Assembly (NCBI RefSeq): GCF_900130045.1
Contig: NZ_FQXT01000004.1
Location: 1-64,000 of the forward strand
DNA from: Leeuwenhoekiella palythoae
GTDB lineage: Bacteria > Bacteroidota > Bacteroidia > Flavobacteriales > Flavobacteriaceae
Direction of reading: 5' to 3'
DNA: 64,000 nucleotides
The position numbers were made by a program, and so were the translations under genes. Within the stretch, counting starts at the first letter, position 1; each line of letters begins with the position of its first letter. This document shows positions 35,475 to 43,770 of this stretch, piece by piece. The notes below the pieces were generated by a model that saw only the letters and a program-made list of their open reading frames with translations, did no database searches and was not told the origin of the DNA.

Positions 35475-35870
35475 ATGAAAACATTTGCAGTGATGTTGCT
35501 TCTAGTATTTGTAAGTTTTAATGCTTGTAAATCAACCGATAAGAAGATTAAAGGACCTAAAGGAGAATATATTGTAGCCTCTATCAAAAAAGATACGGTT
35601 GCAGGGAAAGAGATTCAATTGATCTTTGATGAAGAAAAAGGTCAAGTGAGTGGTAAAGCCGTTTGTAACTCCTATAGCGCCACATATGTGGTTAGCGGAA
35701 ATAATATTAAGTTTTCACCGGCAGTGTCGACTAAGATGATGTGCCCTGAAGGAACTTCTATTGAATATAATTTTTTTCAGGCTTTATTAAATGCGAAAAC
35801 CTTTAGTCTTAAAAGCAATAAATTAAGTCTTTTAGATGCTGAAGAGCAACCTATATTGATTGCAAAATAA
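35475..35870 (+). CDS. META-domain lipoprotein
   Basis: A 131-residue predicted lipoprotein. The N-terminal signal ends in SFNAC with the lipidated Cys at 18. The rest has a META/HslJ-like pattern: iQLIFDEEKGQVSGKAVCNSYSATY, then NNIKFSPAVSTKMMCPE, EYNFFQALLNAKTFSLKSNKLSLLD. Two Cys in the mature part (VCNSY and MMCPE) match META-domain positions. It sits between sufS and sufE although it is exported, which is odd for an Fe-S operon. Role unknown. Confidence 0.85.
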   Translation: MKTFAVMLLLVFVSFNACKSTDKKIKGPKGEYIVASIKKDTVAGKEIQLIFDEEKGQVSGKAVCNSYSATYVVSGNNIKFSPAVSTKMMCPEGTSIEYNFFQALLNAKTFSLKSNKLSLLDAEEQPILIAK

Positions 35871-35882
35871 GTTTAAACACCT

Positions 35883-36311
35883 ATGAGTAGTATTCAAGAT
35901 ATACAACAAGAGATTATTGAAGAGTTTGAAATGTTTGACGACTGGATGCAGCGTTATGAATATATGATCGAGTTGGGAAAATCACTGCCGCTGATAGATG
36001 AAAAATACAAAACCGAAGAATATATCATTAAAGGATGTCAAAGTAAGGTTTGGGTCCACGCAGATTTAAAGGATGATAAAATAGAATTTACGGCAGATAG
36101 TGATGCGATCATCACAAAAGGGATCATCGCTATTTTAATTCGTTCTTTTTCTGGCCAGCCGCCGCAAGCGATTTTAGATGCTGATACTTCTTTCATTGAT
36201 AAGATCGGGTTAAAAGAACACTTGTCGCCAACGCGTGCTAACGGTTTGGTGAGTATGATCAAGCAGATAAAATTATACGCAGTGGCCTATCAGGCAAAAG
36301 CAGAATCCTGA
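35883..36311 (+). CDS. sufE: Sulfur acceptor SufE
   Basis: A 142-residue protein that accepts persulfide sulfur from SufS and stimulates it. The acceptor Cys is Cys52 in IIKGCQSKVW, the SufE motif. The N-terminal EEFEMFDDWMQRYEYMIELG and C-terminal LSPTRANGLVSMIKQIK are also conserved. Its stop codon overlaps the next gene's start by one base (TGATG), suggesting translational coupling. Confidence 0.96.
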   Translation: MSSIQDIQQEIIEEFEMFDDWMQRYEYMIELGKSLPLIDEKYKTEEYIIKGCQSKVWVHADLKDDKIEFTADSDAIITKGIIAILIRSFSGQPPQAILDADTSFIDKIGLKEHLSPTRANGLVSMIKQIKLYAVAYQAKAES

Positions 36312-36664
36312 TGCATTGGGAAAACGCTTTAACATTAACCGGCGGGATTTGCGGACTCGTGTTTGTTGTCGTTGGAATTTTAATGTACCGTTTTCCACCT
36401 AAAAAGATCAACCATTTTTACGGGTATCGAACTTCAAAATCCATGAAATCTCAAGACCGGTGGGATTTTGCGCAAAAGTTCTCTTCTGTAAAAATGATTA
36501 AGGCTGGGGTTGCGTTACTCATATTGGCCGTTCTGGGAGCTTTTGTCAATTTAGATTTTAACCCGAAGGTTCAAATGTTTTTAATCCTATTGTTGATTAT
36601 AGGTTCCGTTATATATTTACTTTTAGGCACCGAAAAAGCCTTAGACAAACGATTTAAAGAATAA
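36311..36664 (+). CDS. SdpI/YhfL-family membrane protein
   Basis: A 117-residue integral membrane protein with three hydrophobic segments (about residues 8-27, 60-78 and 85-107). The cytoplasmic motif GYRTSKSMKSQDRWDFAQK between segments 1 and 2 is the SdpI-family signature. In Bacillus, SdpI gives immunity to the SdpC toxin, but most homologues have no known role. It is embedded in the suf operon, coupled to sufE by a TGATG overlap and 4 bp from the next gene. Confidence 0.8.
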   Translation: MHWENALTLTGGICGLVFVVVGILMYRFPPKKINHFYGYRTSKSMKSQDRWDFAQKFSSVKMIKAGVALLILAVLGAFVNLDFNPKVQMFLILLLIIGSVIYLLLGTEKALDKRFKE

Positions 36665-36668
36665 TACC

Positions 36669-36998
36669 ATGAGCGATACAAATGAAATAGACACTCAAGA
36701 ATTGGGAGAGAAAGTAGTACGTGTGCTTAAAACGATCTATGACCCAGAGATTCCTGTAGATATTTATGAGTTAGGATTGATCTATGATGTTTTTGTTAAT
36801 GAAGATTACGAGACTAAGATCTTGATGACTTTAACGACGCCTAACTGTCCGGTGGCAGAAACTTTACCGGTTGAAGTTGAAGAAAAAGTAAAGACCATTG
36901 ATATGGTTAAAGATTGTGAGGTTGAGATCACCTTTGATCCACCTTGGAGTCAAGATTTGATGAGTGATGAAGCAAAGCTAGAATTAGGCTTGCTTTAA
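36669..36998 (+). CDS. DUF59/MIP18-family SUF system protein
   Basis: A 109-residue protein of the DUF59 (FeS_assembly_P) family. The core is KTIYDPEIPVDIYELGLIYDV, followed by MTLTTPNCPVAETL with the conserved Cys, and EITFDPPWSQDLMSDEAKLELGLL at the end. SUF-linked members (SufT) act in Fe-S cluster maturation. Its place in the operon supports that role here. Full length. Confidence 0.92.
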   Translation: MSDTNEIDTQELGEKVVRVLKTIYDPEIPVDIYELGLIYDVFVNEDYETKILMTLTTPNCPVAETLPVEVEEKVKTIDMVKDCEVEITFDPPWSQDLMSDEAKLELGLL

Positions 36999-37010
36999 AA
37001 CCTAATAGCT

Positions 37011-37514
37011 ATGGAAGAAATCATAAACAGAGTCGCAAACAGTAAGCTTAAAACCTTTGATCTTGAAGATCTTTATCCTTCAGGACGCAGAGCGACACTA
37101 GATATCTCGCAATGGCTGTTAGAAGGATTTATTCTGAAAGAAAAAGAATTTAGAGCAAGTCTTAAGGATTATGACTGGTCTGCTTATGAACATGCATTTG
37201 TCGCGCTACATTGCAACACAGATGCAATCGTGCCGGCTTGGGCGTATATGTTAGTGACTACTTATCTTCAGCCGGTTGCAAAAAAAGTGATTGTAGGTAC
37301 GCTAGAAGATCTTGAAAGTTTGTTATATACCGAGATCATTGCTGAATTAGATGTAGCTCCTTACGAGAATCAACTGGTAATCGTTAAAGGTTGTTCTAAT
37401 AAACCGGTGCCTCAAAATGCTTATATATTGCTTACGCAAAAACTACAAAAAGTAGCAAAAAGCCTGATGTTTGGAGAGGCATGCTCTTCAGTACCGCTGT
37501 ATAAAGCAAAATAA
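37011..37514 (+). CDS. DUF2480 family protein
   Basis: A 167-residue protein of the Bacteroidota-specific DUF2480 family. It begins EEIINRVANSKLKTFDLEDLYP and contains GRRATLDISQWLLEG and YEHAFVALHCNTDAIVPAWAYMLVTTYLQP. Cys in LHCNTD, KGCSNK and EACSSV are candidates for metal or sulfur chemistry, but nothing is proven. It closes the suf run, 12 bp after the DUF59 gene. Many Bacteroidota keep it next to suf genes. Confidence 0.85.
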   Translation: MEEIINRVANSKLKTFDLEDLYPSGRRATLDISQWLLEGFILKEKEFRASLKDYDWSAYEHAFVALHCNTDAIVPAWAYMLVTTYLQPVAKKVIVGTLEDLESLLYTEIIAELDVAPYENQLVIVKGCSNKPVPQNAYILLTQKLQKVAKSLMFGEACSSVPLYKAK

Positions 37515-37576
37515 CTAATTTTCGGTTTTAGTCTTTTTTCTCAAATGTAGTGACCACCTATGTTTTTTGGGTGAAG

Positions 37577-37584
37577 TATATTTG
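37577..37584 (+). promoter_or_regulatory. -7 element before the DUF3078 gene
   Basis: TATATTTG, a perfect TAnnTTTG, 24 bp before the ATG at 37609. No -33 TTG is found at the normal spacing. Confidence 0.4.
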
Positions 37585-37608
37585 CTTCAAATCTGAAAAA
37601 TCAGCACT

Positions 37609-38556
37609 ATGAGAAAATTATTATTCCTATTCTTTTTAGCCTGCTCTGTAAGCGGAGTAGTTGCTCAGGAGAAAACAGAACAAGAGCTTAAAGAAGAGAT
37701 CGCTCCTAAAAAAGCCGAAATCGCAAAACTTCAAAAAGAAGTCAACGCACTGCAATCGCAAATAGACAATCTTCCCGGTTGGAAATTTGGTGCTTTCGGT
37801 ACTATTGGGGCTAATTTCAGCTGGTTCAATAGTTGGTACTCTCAGGGAAATCCTAATGTATCTTCGGCAACCATTGGTGCTACTGTAAATGCTTTCGCCA
37901 ATAAAAAAGATGAAAAGTATTTCTGGAGAAATGCAATGAATCTCAATCTGGGTTGGGTAAAGTTTGATGATCGCGATGATCCGGACGATGATGATAGCTT
38001 CCGCAACGCGACAGATGTATTTAATATCAGTTCGTTATACGGTTACAAGCTAAGTGAAAAACTAGCAGTATCAGGTCTTGGTGAATATAGAACCACAATA
38101 CTTGACAATTTTAATGATCCGGGTTATCTAGACTTGGGTGTCGGTATGACTTGGACGCCGATTACAAATCTTACGGTAGTTGTACATCCTATCAACTACA
38201 ACTTTGTGTTTAGCGATGAAGACACCATTTTTGAATCCTCTTTAGGGGCGAAGATCGTGGCAGATTATACGCGTCAGATCGGTAAGATTGCATTTAAATC
38301 TAATCTTTCTGCTTTTCAAAGCTACAAGAGCAGTAATTATTCAAACTTCACTTGGATCAACTCGTTCAACTATAAGCTATTTGGTAAAGTTGGTGTAGGT
38401 TTTGAGTTTGGTTTAAGAGGAAACAAACAAGAAAACCTAGATTACGCATTAGGAGAATATGTTGATAACGGAAGCACAGGTACTGAGCCTACGTTTGACA
38501 ATTTAGACAGCCAGCTTCAATCTTATTATCTATTAGGATTGACCTATGCATTCTAA
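37609..38556 (+). CDS. DUF3078-type outer-membrane beta-barrel protein
   Basis: A 315-residue protein. A signal peptide (ending VVAQ) is followed by a charged coiled-coil-like stretch (residues 22-55, KAEIAKLQKEVNALQSQID). Then come GTIGANFSWFNSWYSQGNPNVSS and alternating beta strands ending in an aromatic residue (GLTYAF). The FSQ..WY..GG..N-like start and the terminal Phe fit the DUF3078 outer-membrane barrel family. Function unknown. It is the last gene before the strong bidirectional terminator. Confidence 0.82.
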   Translation: MRKLLFLFFLACSVSGVVAQEKTEQELKEEIAPKKAEIAKLQKEVNALQSQIDNLPGWKFGAFGTIGANFSWFNSWYSQGNPNVSSATIGATVNAFANKKDEKYFWRNAMNLNLGWVKFDDRDDPDDDDSFRNATDVFNISSLYGYKLSEKLAVSGLGEYRTTILDNFNDPGYLDLGVGMTWTPITNLTVVVHPINYNFVFSDEDTIFESSLGAKIVADYTRQIGKIAFKSNLSAFQSYKSSNYSNFTWINSFNYKLFGKVGVGFEFGLRGNKQENLDYALGEYVDNGSTGTEPTFDNLDSQLQSYYLLGLTYAF

Positions 38557-38573
38557 AATACATTCATCTGTAT

Positions 38574-38608
38574 AAAAAAACCCGATGTCTTTGGCATCGG
38601 GTTTTTTT
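38574..38608. terminator. Bidirectional rho-independent terminator
   Basis: Seven A, CCCGATG (38581-38587), 7-nt loop region, CATCGGG (38595-38601), seven T. The A/T tracts flank a perfect GC-rich stem, so it works in both directions and separates the convergent DUF3078 and hflX genes. Confidence 0.92.
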
Positions 38609-38627
38609 ATTTAAAATCTAAAATACG

Positions 38628-39848
38628 CTATTCTTCTTCGCCGTAAGCGTCGTACTCGGGATATAAGAAGTTATTATAAGGGAAACGCGTAATGTGAATT
38701 TCACGAACGCGATCATAAACCTTTTTGCGAAAAGCTTCCATATTATCTTTATTCAATGCTGAGATAAAAATCGCATCGCCGTCTACACGGGACATCCATG
38801 TACGTTCCCATTCTTCTAAAGTAAAATGCTCTTCGGTACGTTCGGTAACCAGATCATCTTCATCGATGGTTTTATGCGTGTATTGATCTATTTTATTAAA
38901 GACCATCAGCATCGGCTTATCTGAACCACCTATTTCATCCATAATTTGGTTCACCGAAGCGATATGATCTTCAAATTGTGGGTGCGAGATATCAACAACG
39001 TGCAGTAAAAGATCAGCTTCGCGCACCTCGTCTAAGGTACTTTTAAACGATTCTACCAGCTGCGTAGGCAGTTTTCTAATAAATCCTACGGTATCACTCA
39101 ATAAAAACGGAAGGTTGCGAATAACTACTTTTCTCACGGTAGTATCAAGGGTAGCAAAAAGTTTGTTTTCTGCGAAAACCTCACTTTTGCTTATCGTGTT
39201 CATCAACGTAGATTTCCCAACGTTGGTGTATCCTACCAAAGCGACACGCACCAAAGCGCCGCGGTTTCCTCGCTGTATGGCTTGTTGCTTATCTATCTTT
39301 TCGAGTTTCTTTTTGAGCAACGAAATACGGTCACGCACAATACGACGGTCGGTTTCAATTTCGGTTTCACCCGGTCCGCGCATCCCGATACCTCCTCGTT
39401 GACGCTCAAGGTGCGTCCACATCCCGGCAAGGCGTGGCAGCAAATATTCATATTGCGCCAGCTCTACTTGAGTACGCGCATAACTCGTTTGAGCGCGTTG
39501 CGCAAAAATATCAAGGATCAGGTTGGTTCGGTCAATGACCTTACACTTTAAGATCTTTTCAATATTCTTCTGCTGGGCAGGGCTCAATTCATCATCAAAA
39601 ATTGCAGTTCCTATTTCATACTGGTCTACATACGCTCGTACTTCTTCCATCTTCCCGGTACCAATAAATGTTTTGGGATTGGGCGTATCCATCTTTTGGG
39701 TAAAGCGTTTGAGAACTTCGCCACCTGCCGTGTACGCAAGAAACTCGAGTTCGTCAAGATATTCCGTCGCTTTCTCCTCGTCCTGAAACTGAGTAATTAA
39801 ACCGATTAATACGGTTTTTTCATATTCTATTTTAGTCTCTTCAATCAT
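38628..39848 (-). CDS. hflX: Ribosome-associated GTPase HflX
   Basis: A 406-residue GTPase that rescues or splits stalled ribosomes. The N-terminal HflX domain carries GGEVLKRFTQ and FIGTGKMEE. A glycine-rich linker follows, with RGGIGMRGPGETEIETDRR, diagnostic of HflX. The G domain has GYTNVGKST (G1), DTVGFIRKLP (G3) and MVFNKID (G4). The C-terminal tail is acidic (YPEYDAYGEEE). A -7-like TATCTTTG lies 16 bp upstream at 39865-39872. Divergent from the EEP gene at 39927. Confidence 0.96.
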   Translation of the reverse strand: MIEETKIEYEKTVLIGLITQFQDEEKATEYLDELEFLAYTAGGEVLKRFTQKMDTPNPKTFIGTGKMEEVRAYVDQYEIGTAIFDDELSPAQQKNIEKILKCKVIDRTNLILDIFAQRAQTSYARTQVELAQYEYLLPRLAGMWTHLERQRGGIGMRGPGETEIETDRRIVRDRISLLKKKLEKIDKQQAIQRGNRGALVRVALVGYTNVGKSTLMNTISKSEVFAENKLFATLDTTVRKVVIRNLPFLLSDTVGFIRKLPTQLVESFKSTLDEVREADLLLHVVDISHPQFEDHIASVNQIMDEIGGSDKPMLMVFNKIDQYTHKTIDEDDLVTERTEEHFTLEEWERTWMSRVDGDAIFISALNKDNMEAFRKKVYDRVREIHITRFPYNNFLYPEYDAYGEEE

Positions 39849-39864
39849 AAATAAAAGTAAGCTG

Positions 39865-39872
39865 CAAAGATA
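39865..39872 (-). promoter_or_regulatory. -7 element of hflX
   Basis: TATCTTTG on the minus strand matches TAnnTTTG and lies 16 bp before the hflX ATG. No TTG at -33. Confidence 0.4.
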
Positions 39873-39926
39873 CGGATTTAGAAGCTAAGGCTTTCTTAAA
39901 TTGCTGTTTACAAAATATGTTTCAAA

Positions 39927-40874
39927 ATGCCCCAAACCAAACTTACCCTTGCCTTTTACAATCTTGAAAATCTTTTTGATACCCTAAATGATCCTAACAT
40001 TCTAGATGATGATTTTACGCCCCAAGGCGACCTCAAATGGAATCAAGAGCGCTATACGCAAAAGTTAAACGGACTCGCAAAAACGATTGCTGAAGTGGGC
40101 AAAGCCGAAACAGGACAAGCGCCTGCATTTATAGGTGTAGCCGAAGTAGAAAATAAAAAAGTGCTTAACGATCTTCTACAAACCGAAGCTTTACACGTAC
40201 TGAATTATGATTTTATACACCACAATTCACCGGATGAGCGCGGTATTGACACGGCGTTAGTTTATGATAAAAACCGCTTTGAAGTAATTGAAAGTAGGAG
40301 CTACTCATTACATCTTCAAACGGCTCAAGGGGTACGCGATTTTACGCGCGATATTCTTTATGTAGAAGGAAAACTCGCCGGCGTCTCTGTTTTTGTTTTA
40401 GTCAATCACTGGCCTTCGCGTAGAGAAGGTGTAACGATCTCTGAACCCAAACGCGTTGCGGCTGCGGAGCGTAACCGTGAAATTATTCGAGATATTCAGT
40501 CACGCGATCCTGAAGCGCGTATTATTATAATGGGAGATTTTAACGACGACCCGCAAAGTATAGCAGTGCGCGATCATCTGGTTTCCACCGATTTTTACAA
40601 CCCTATGGTCTTTTTATTAACGCGTTATGCAGGCTCCTTAACCCATCGTGGCGATTGGTATTTGTTTGATCAGATCATCTTGTCGCCCAACTGGATGAAA
40701 GCCTATGACAATCCGCTGGAGTATGAGAAATCTGCGATCTATAATCCGGAGTATTTAAAAGAGCAGGAAGGCAAATACCGCGGCAATCCATTACGTACAT
40801 ATGCCGGTGATAAGTATTTGGGTGGCTTTAGTGATCACTTTCCGGTGTACACCATTTTTAAAGTGGAAGATTAA
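39927..40874 (+). CDS. Endonuclease/exonuclease/phosphatase family protein, cytoplasmic
   Basis: A 315-residue EEP-superfamily hydrolase without a signal peptide. It has LAFYNLENLFDT (metal-binding N and E), GVAEVENKKVL, ERGIDTALVYD, VFVLVNHWPSR, IIIMGDFNDDP and the C-terminal GGFSDHFPVY with the catalytic Asp-His pair. It is clearly paralogous to the secreted protein at 49534-50592: the two share nearly every motif in order. Substrate unknown; the superfamily includes nucleases and phosphodiesterases. Its stop codon overlaps the convergent DUF1456 gene in TTAA (40871-40874). Confidence 0.88.
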   Translation: MPQTKLTLAFYNLENLFDTLNDPNILDDDFTPQGDLKWNQERYTQKLNGLAKTIAEVGKAETGQAPAFIGVAEVENKKVLNDLLQTEALHVLNYDFIHHNSPDERGIDTALVYDKNRFEVIESRSYSLHLQTAQGVRDFTRDILYVEGKLAGVSVFVLVNHWPSRREGVTISEPKRVAAAERNREIIRDIQSRDPEARIIIMGDFNDDPQSIAVRDHLVSTDFYNPMVFLLTRYAGSLTHRGDWYLFDQIILSPNWMKAYDNPLEYEKSAIYNPEYLKEQEGKYRGNPLRTYAGDKYLGGFSDHFPVYTIFKVED

Positions 40875-41185
40875 TCTGGTTTTTTTGGAGAATCTTTCTG
40901 CTTAGTATTTTTCTTTTTATTCCCGTCTTTTTTAAGTGCCGGTTTACCGGTCTTCTTTTCGGGCATAGGGCCGCGCATATGAATAACGAGTCCGTTGAGG
41001 AAATTCCGAAGAAATTGATCTCCGCATTCTACATACTTAGGATGGTTTTCATTTCTGAAAATAGCGCCCAATTCACTCTTGGTCACTGCAAAATCAACCA
41101 ACGCACATATTTTTACAATATCGTCATCACGCAGTTTTAGCGCTACACGTAGTTTTTTAAAGATGTCGTTGTTAGATAAAGCCAT
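40871..41185 (-). CDS. DUF1456 (YehS-like) family protein
   Basis: A 104-residue protein. The N-terminal 70 residues follow the DUF1456 pattern: NNDIFKKLRVALKLRDDDIVKIC, then FAVTKSELGAIFRNENHPKYVECGDQFLRNFLNGLVIHMRG. The family normally has two such halves. Here the second half is replaced by a Lys/Pro-rich, disordered tail of about 30 residues (KKDGNKKKNTKQKDSPKKPD), so it is a half-length version. Function unknown. Confidence 0.82.
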   Translation of the reverse strand: MALSNNDIFKKLRVALKLRDDDIVKICALVDFAVTKSELGAIFRNENHPKYVECGDQFLRNFLNGLVIHMRGPMPEKKTGKPALKKDGNKKKNTKQKDSPKKPD

Positions 41186-41215
41186 AGTAGAAAATTAGGA
41201 GGTAAAGTTAGAAAT

Positions 41216-41248
41216 AAAAAACGCTTCAGAACTACCGAAGCGTTTTTT
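41216..41248 (-). terminator. Rho-independent terminator of the two-component operon
   Basis: AAAAAACGCTTC (41216-41227), 9-nt loop, GAAGCGTTTTTT (41237-41248): a 12-bp stem with flanking A/T tracts, 37 bp after the response regulator stop codon on the minus strand. Confidence 0.88.
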
Positions 41249-41284
41249 ATAAGAATGACACAAAAAGAGCCTGTTGCTTGCTGT

Positions 41285-41911
41285 TTAAAAATCATACTTT
41301 CGATCTAACGCATACCGAAGCAATTCGCCTTTTCCTTTGAGTTCAAGAATACGCATCATATTTTTACGGTGGGTGTCTACCGTATGCACCCCGATAAAGA
41401 GTTCGTCTGCGATCTCGCGTGAAGTTTTTCCGTGAGCTATGAGGCGTAATATTTCAAGTTGGCGTTTAGTAAGCAAACCGTTTTTTGAAGTGGCCGTATG
41501 ATCATCTTCAAAATTATTGAGCTCAATTTGAGAGTCAAAAAAGGGTGTTCCTTCAGCTACAGTTTCTATAGCTTTTTTTAAAGTTTGTAAACTTGAATTC
41601 TTCAAAATATATCCCGATGCTCCGGCATCAAGCATTTGCTGCACTGCATCTTGCTGATCAAACATGGTAAAAGCGATCACCGCAATCTCAGGAAACTCTT
41701 TTTTGATGATTTCCGTAGCTTGAATCCCGTCCATCTTCGGCATACGTATATCAGTGATGATCACATCGGGTTGATATTTACGTACGGCTTGAACGAGTTC
41801 TAAGCCATTAGTTGCGCTGCAAACAAGTTGAATATGCGCTTCATCTCTGATCAACAGTGCGATGCCGTCAATTAAAGATTGGTGATCTTCTCCTATTGCT
41901 ATACGTATCAT
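41285..41911 (-). CDS. LuxR-type (NarL-like) response regulator
   Basis: A 208-residue regulator. The receiver domain has an acidic pocket (GEDH), the phospho-acceptor Asp54 in VIITDIRMPKMDG, and the conserved Lys in YILKNSSL. A C-terminal LuxR helix-turn-helix follows: LTKRQLEILRLIAHGKTSREIADELFIGVHTVDTHRKNMM. It overlaps the upstream histidine kinase gene by 4 bp (ATGA), so they are translationally coupled. A strong terminator follows. Target genes unknown. Confidence 0.93.
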   Translation of the reverse strand: MIRIAIGEDHQSLIDGIALLIRDEAHIQLVCSATNGLELVQAVRKYQPDVIITDIRMPKMDGIQATEIIKKEFPEIAVIAFTMFDQQDAVQQMLDAGASGYILKNSSLQTLKKAIETVAEGTPFFDSQIELNNFEDDHTATSKNGLLTKRQLEILRLIAHGKTSREIADELFIGVHTVDTHRKNMMRILELKGKGELLRYALDRKYDF

Positions 41912-43770
41912 AAAGGTATATCTATAATTATAGTTGCTCCTTCGCCCGGAGCCGACTCTATAGTGAGGCTTCCGTCTAGGTGGTTTACACGTTTGTCAAT
42001 ACTGCTGATGCCCATTCCCTGACTGCGCAGACTTATGTGCTTAGGGTCAAACCCTAAGCCATCATCTTCAACCATAATATTGAGCGAATCTCCGTGATTG
42101 ATCACGTGAATAGTTGCGGTTGTGGCCTGTGCGTGCTTGATGATGTTAGCGATGAGTTCTTGAATGATTCTGAAAATACTCAGTTCAAGGCTGTTTTCAA
42201 GTCGGTTAGTCATCCCGTGATGCACTACTTGTATTTCTAAAGCGTTGAGTTGTGATACTTTTTTTGCCAGATCTTTTACTGCCTTTAAAAGACCCTGATT
42301 GGCAATAACTCCTGAATTTTTAGCGTGTGCTATACTGCGTACTTTTTGATAGGCTTCGTGAAGCAGAGCATCGGTTTTATCAAAGAGTTCGGGAGCTTGA
42401 GAAGATTTAAGTGATTCAAAATGCATACGCACATTAGTCATTAGGGCACCCAGATCGTCGTGTAATTCACCGGCAATGCGCGAACGTTCTTTTTCCTGAC
42501 CGGCGATCATTGCATCTATACTGGCAAGTTCTTGATCTTTTAAGAGATTGGCTACGCGTTCTTTTTCTAGCTCCCGTTCTTGTTCGGCTAATTTGCGCCG
42601 TTTTCTGCTGTTGTTAAGAATAAGATAGGCTATCAATAAAAGAATAACGAGCGCTACTAAAAGTCCCACGGTTAAAACCAGGATGCGTTTCTTTTCTTGT
42701 TTTTCCAGCAGGAGGTCATTGGCCTTTTTTTCAGTTTCCAGTTCTACCTGTAACCGGGATATTTCTAACGAATTATCTCTGAAATTGATATTGTGTCCTG
42801 CTTCAACATAGGTTTTGTAATGTGCCAGCGCTAATGAATCTGCCCCTAGACCTTCATAAAAAAGGGAAGTATAATATTCTACAAAAAAGGTGTTTTTTAA
42901 GGAGTCCTGCGGATTGAAACAACAAGATACTTCTTCTAATTTTTTGAGGGCTTCCTGAGAGTTTCCTTTTAGGTGCTGTAGGTAGGCCAATTTGGTAATG
43001 GCAGAAAACCTACTGTCGTTATAATAGGGAATGTCTTTACCTTCATCAAATACTTTTTGATAATAGTAAGCTGCCCGGTCATATTCTTTGATCAATTCGT
43101 GATATAAAGCGATCTCCAGATACAGCTTCGGTAGTAATTTGCTGTCGGGCGCTAACTGAGAGATTAAGCCTTCAAGCAGCGGCGCTTTAGTATAATAAAC
43201 CGATTTAATATCGATTTCTGAAGAGTGAAAAATGACTTCATAGATCTGAAAATAAACCTGATCGTTACTATCCAGAATAAGGTCTTGATATTGATCTAGA
43301 AATATCTGGTAGTTATTATTGTTACGTGCGATCTCGTGATGAAAGTACTGTAAAATGGCTCGTAAAACCCTACGCTGAAGCGGCGCGTAGGCGAGCTGAT
43401 TTGCGCTTTTTAATGCTTTGTAAAAATGAGGATATGCCGCGGTGCGGTCTTGTAAAAAGTAAAACTTATAATAGCCGGTATTCAGCCGGTAAACTGCATT
43501 TAAAAAAGGGTCATCGCTTGTGCGCAGCACACACTCGGCTTTAAAGTTTTCGGGACTGCCGGAAAATCCTTGATACGTGAGCTGTGCAAAGGTGTTTAAA
43601 GGCTGAGAATACAGCGTGTCTTCAATAGTGCTGAGCTGGGTTAAGGCCTCTTGGTGTTCAAGTGTTTTTAAAGCTTGAAAATAGGTGTCAAATTTAGAGA
43701 GGTCATTTTCCTGACCAAAAGCAAGGCTAAAACTTAAAAACCCTATGACATGCCACAGCACCCACCGCAT
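41908..43770 (-). CDS. TPR-containing sensor histidine kinase (HisKA_3 type)
   Basis: A 620-residue kinase. A signal peptide or first TM segment (residues 1-19) is followed by a helical, TPR-like periplasmic region (20-360, e.g. YHELIKEYDRAAYYYQKVFDEG and LQHLKGNSQEALKKLEE). One strong TM segment spans about 363-385. A coiled coil (390-430) leads to the HisKA_3 dimerisation motif with phospho-acceptor His437 in ELHDDLGA. The ATPase domain has EDDGLGFD and GMGISSIDKRV. It is coupled to the regulator by ATGA and to the upstream gene by TAATG. The signal sensed is unknown. Confidence 0.92.
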   Translation of the reverse strand: MRWVLWHVIGFLSFSLAFGQENDLSKFDTYFQALKTLEHQEALTQLSTIEDTLYSQPLNTFAQLTYQGFSGSPENFKAECVLRTSDDPFLNAVYRLNTGYYKFYFLQDRTAAYPHFYKALKSANQLAYAPLQRRVLRAILQYFHHEIARNNNNYQIFLDQYQDLILDSNDQVYFQIYEVIFHSSEIDIKSVYYTKAPLLEGLISQLAPDSKLLPKLYLEIALYHELIKEYDRAAYYYQKVFDEGKDIPYYNDSRFSAITKLAYLQHLKGNSQEALKKLEEVSCCFNPQDSLKNTFFVEYYTSLFYEGLGADSLALAHYKTYVEAGHNINFRDNSLEISRLQVELETEKKANDLLLEKQEKKRILVLTVGLLVALVILLLIAYLILNNSRKRRKLAEQERELEKERVANLLKDQELASIDAMIAGQEKERSRIAGELHDDLGALMTNVRMHFESLKSSQAPELFDKTDALLHEAYQKVRSIAHAKNSGVIANQGLLKAVKDLAKKVSQLNALEIQVVHHGMTNRLENSLELSIFRIIQELIANIIKHAQATTATIHVINHGDSLNIMVEDDGLGFDPKHISLRSQGMGISSIDKRVNHLDGSLTIESAPGEGATIIIDIPL

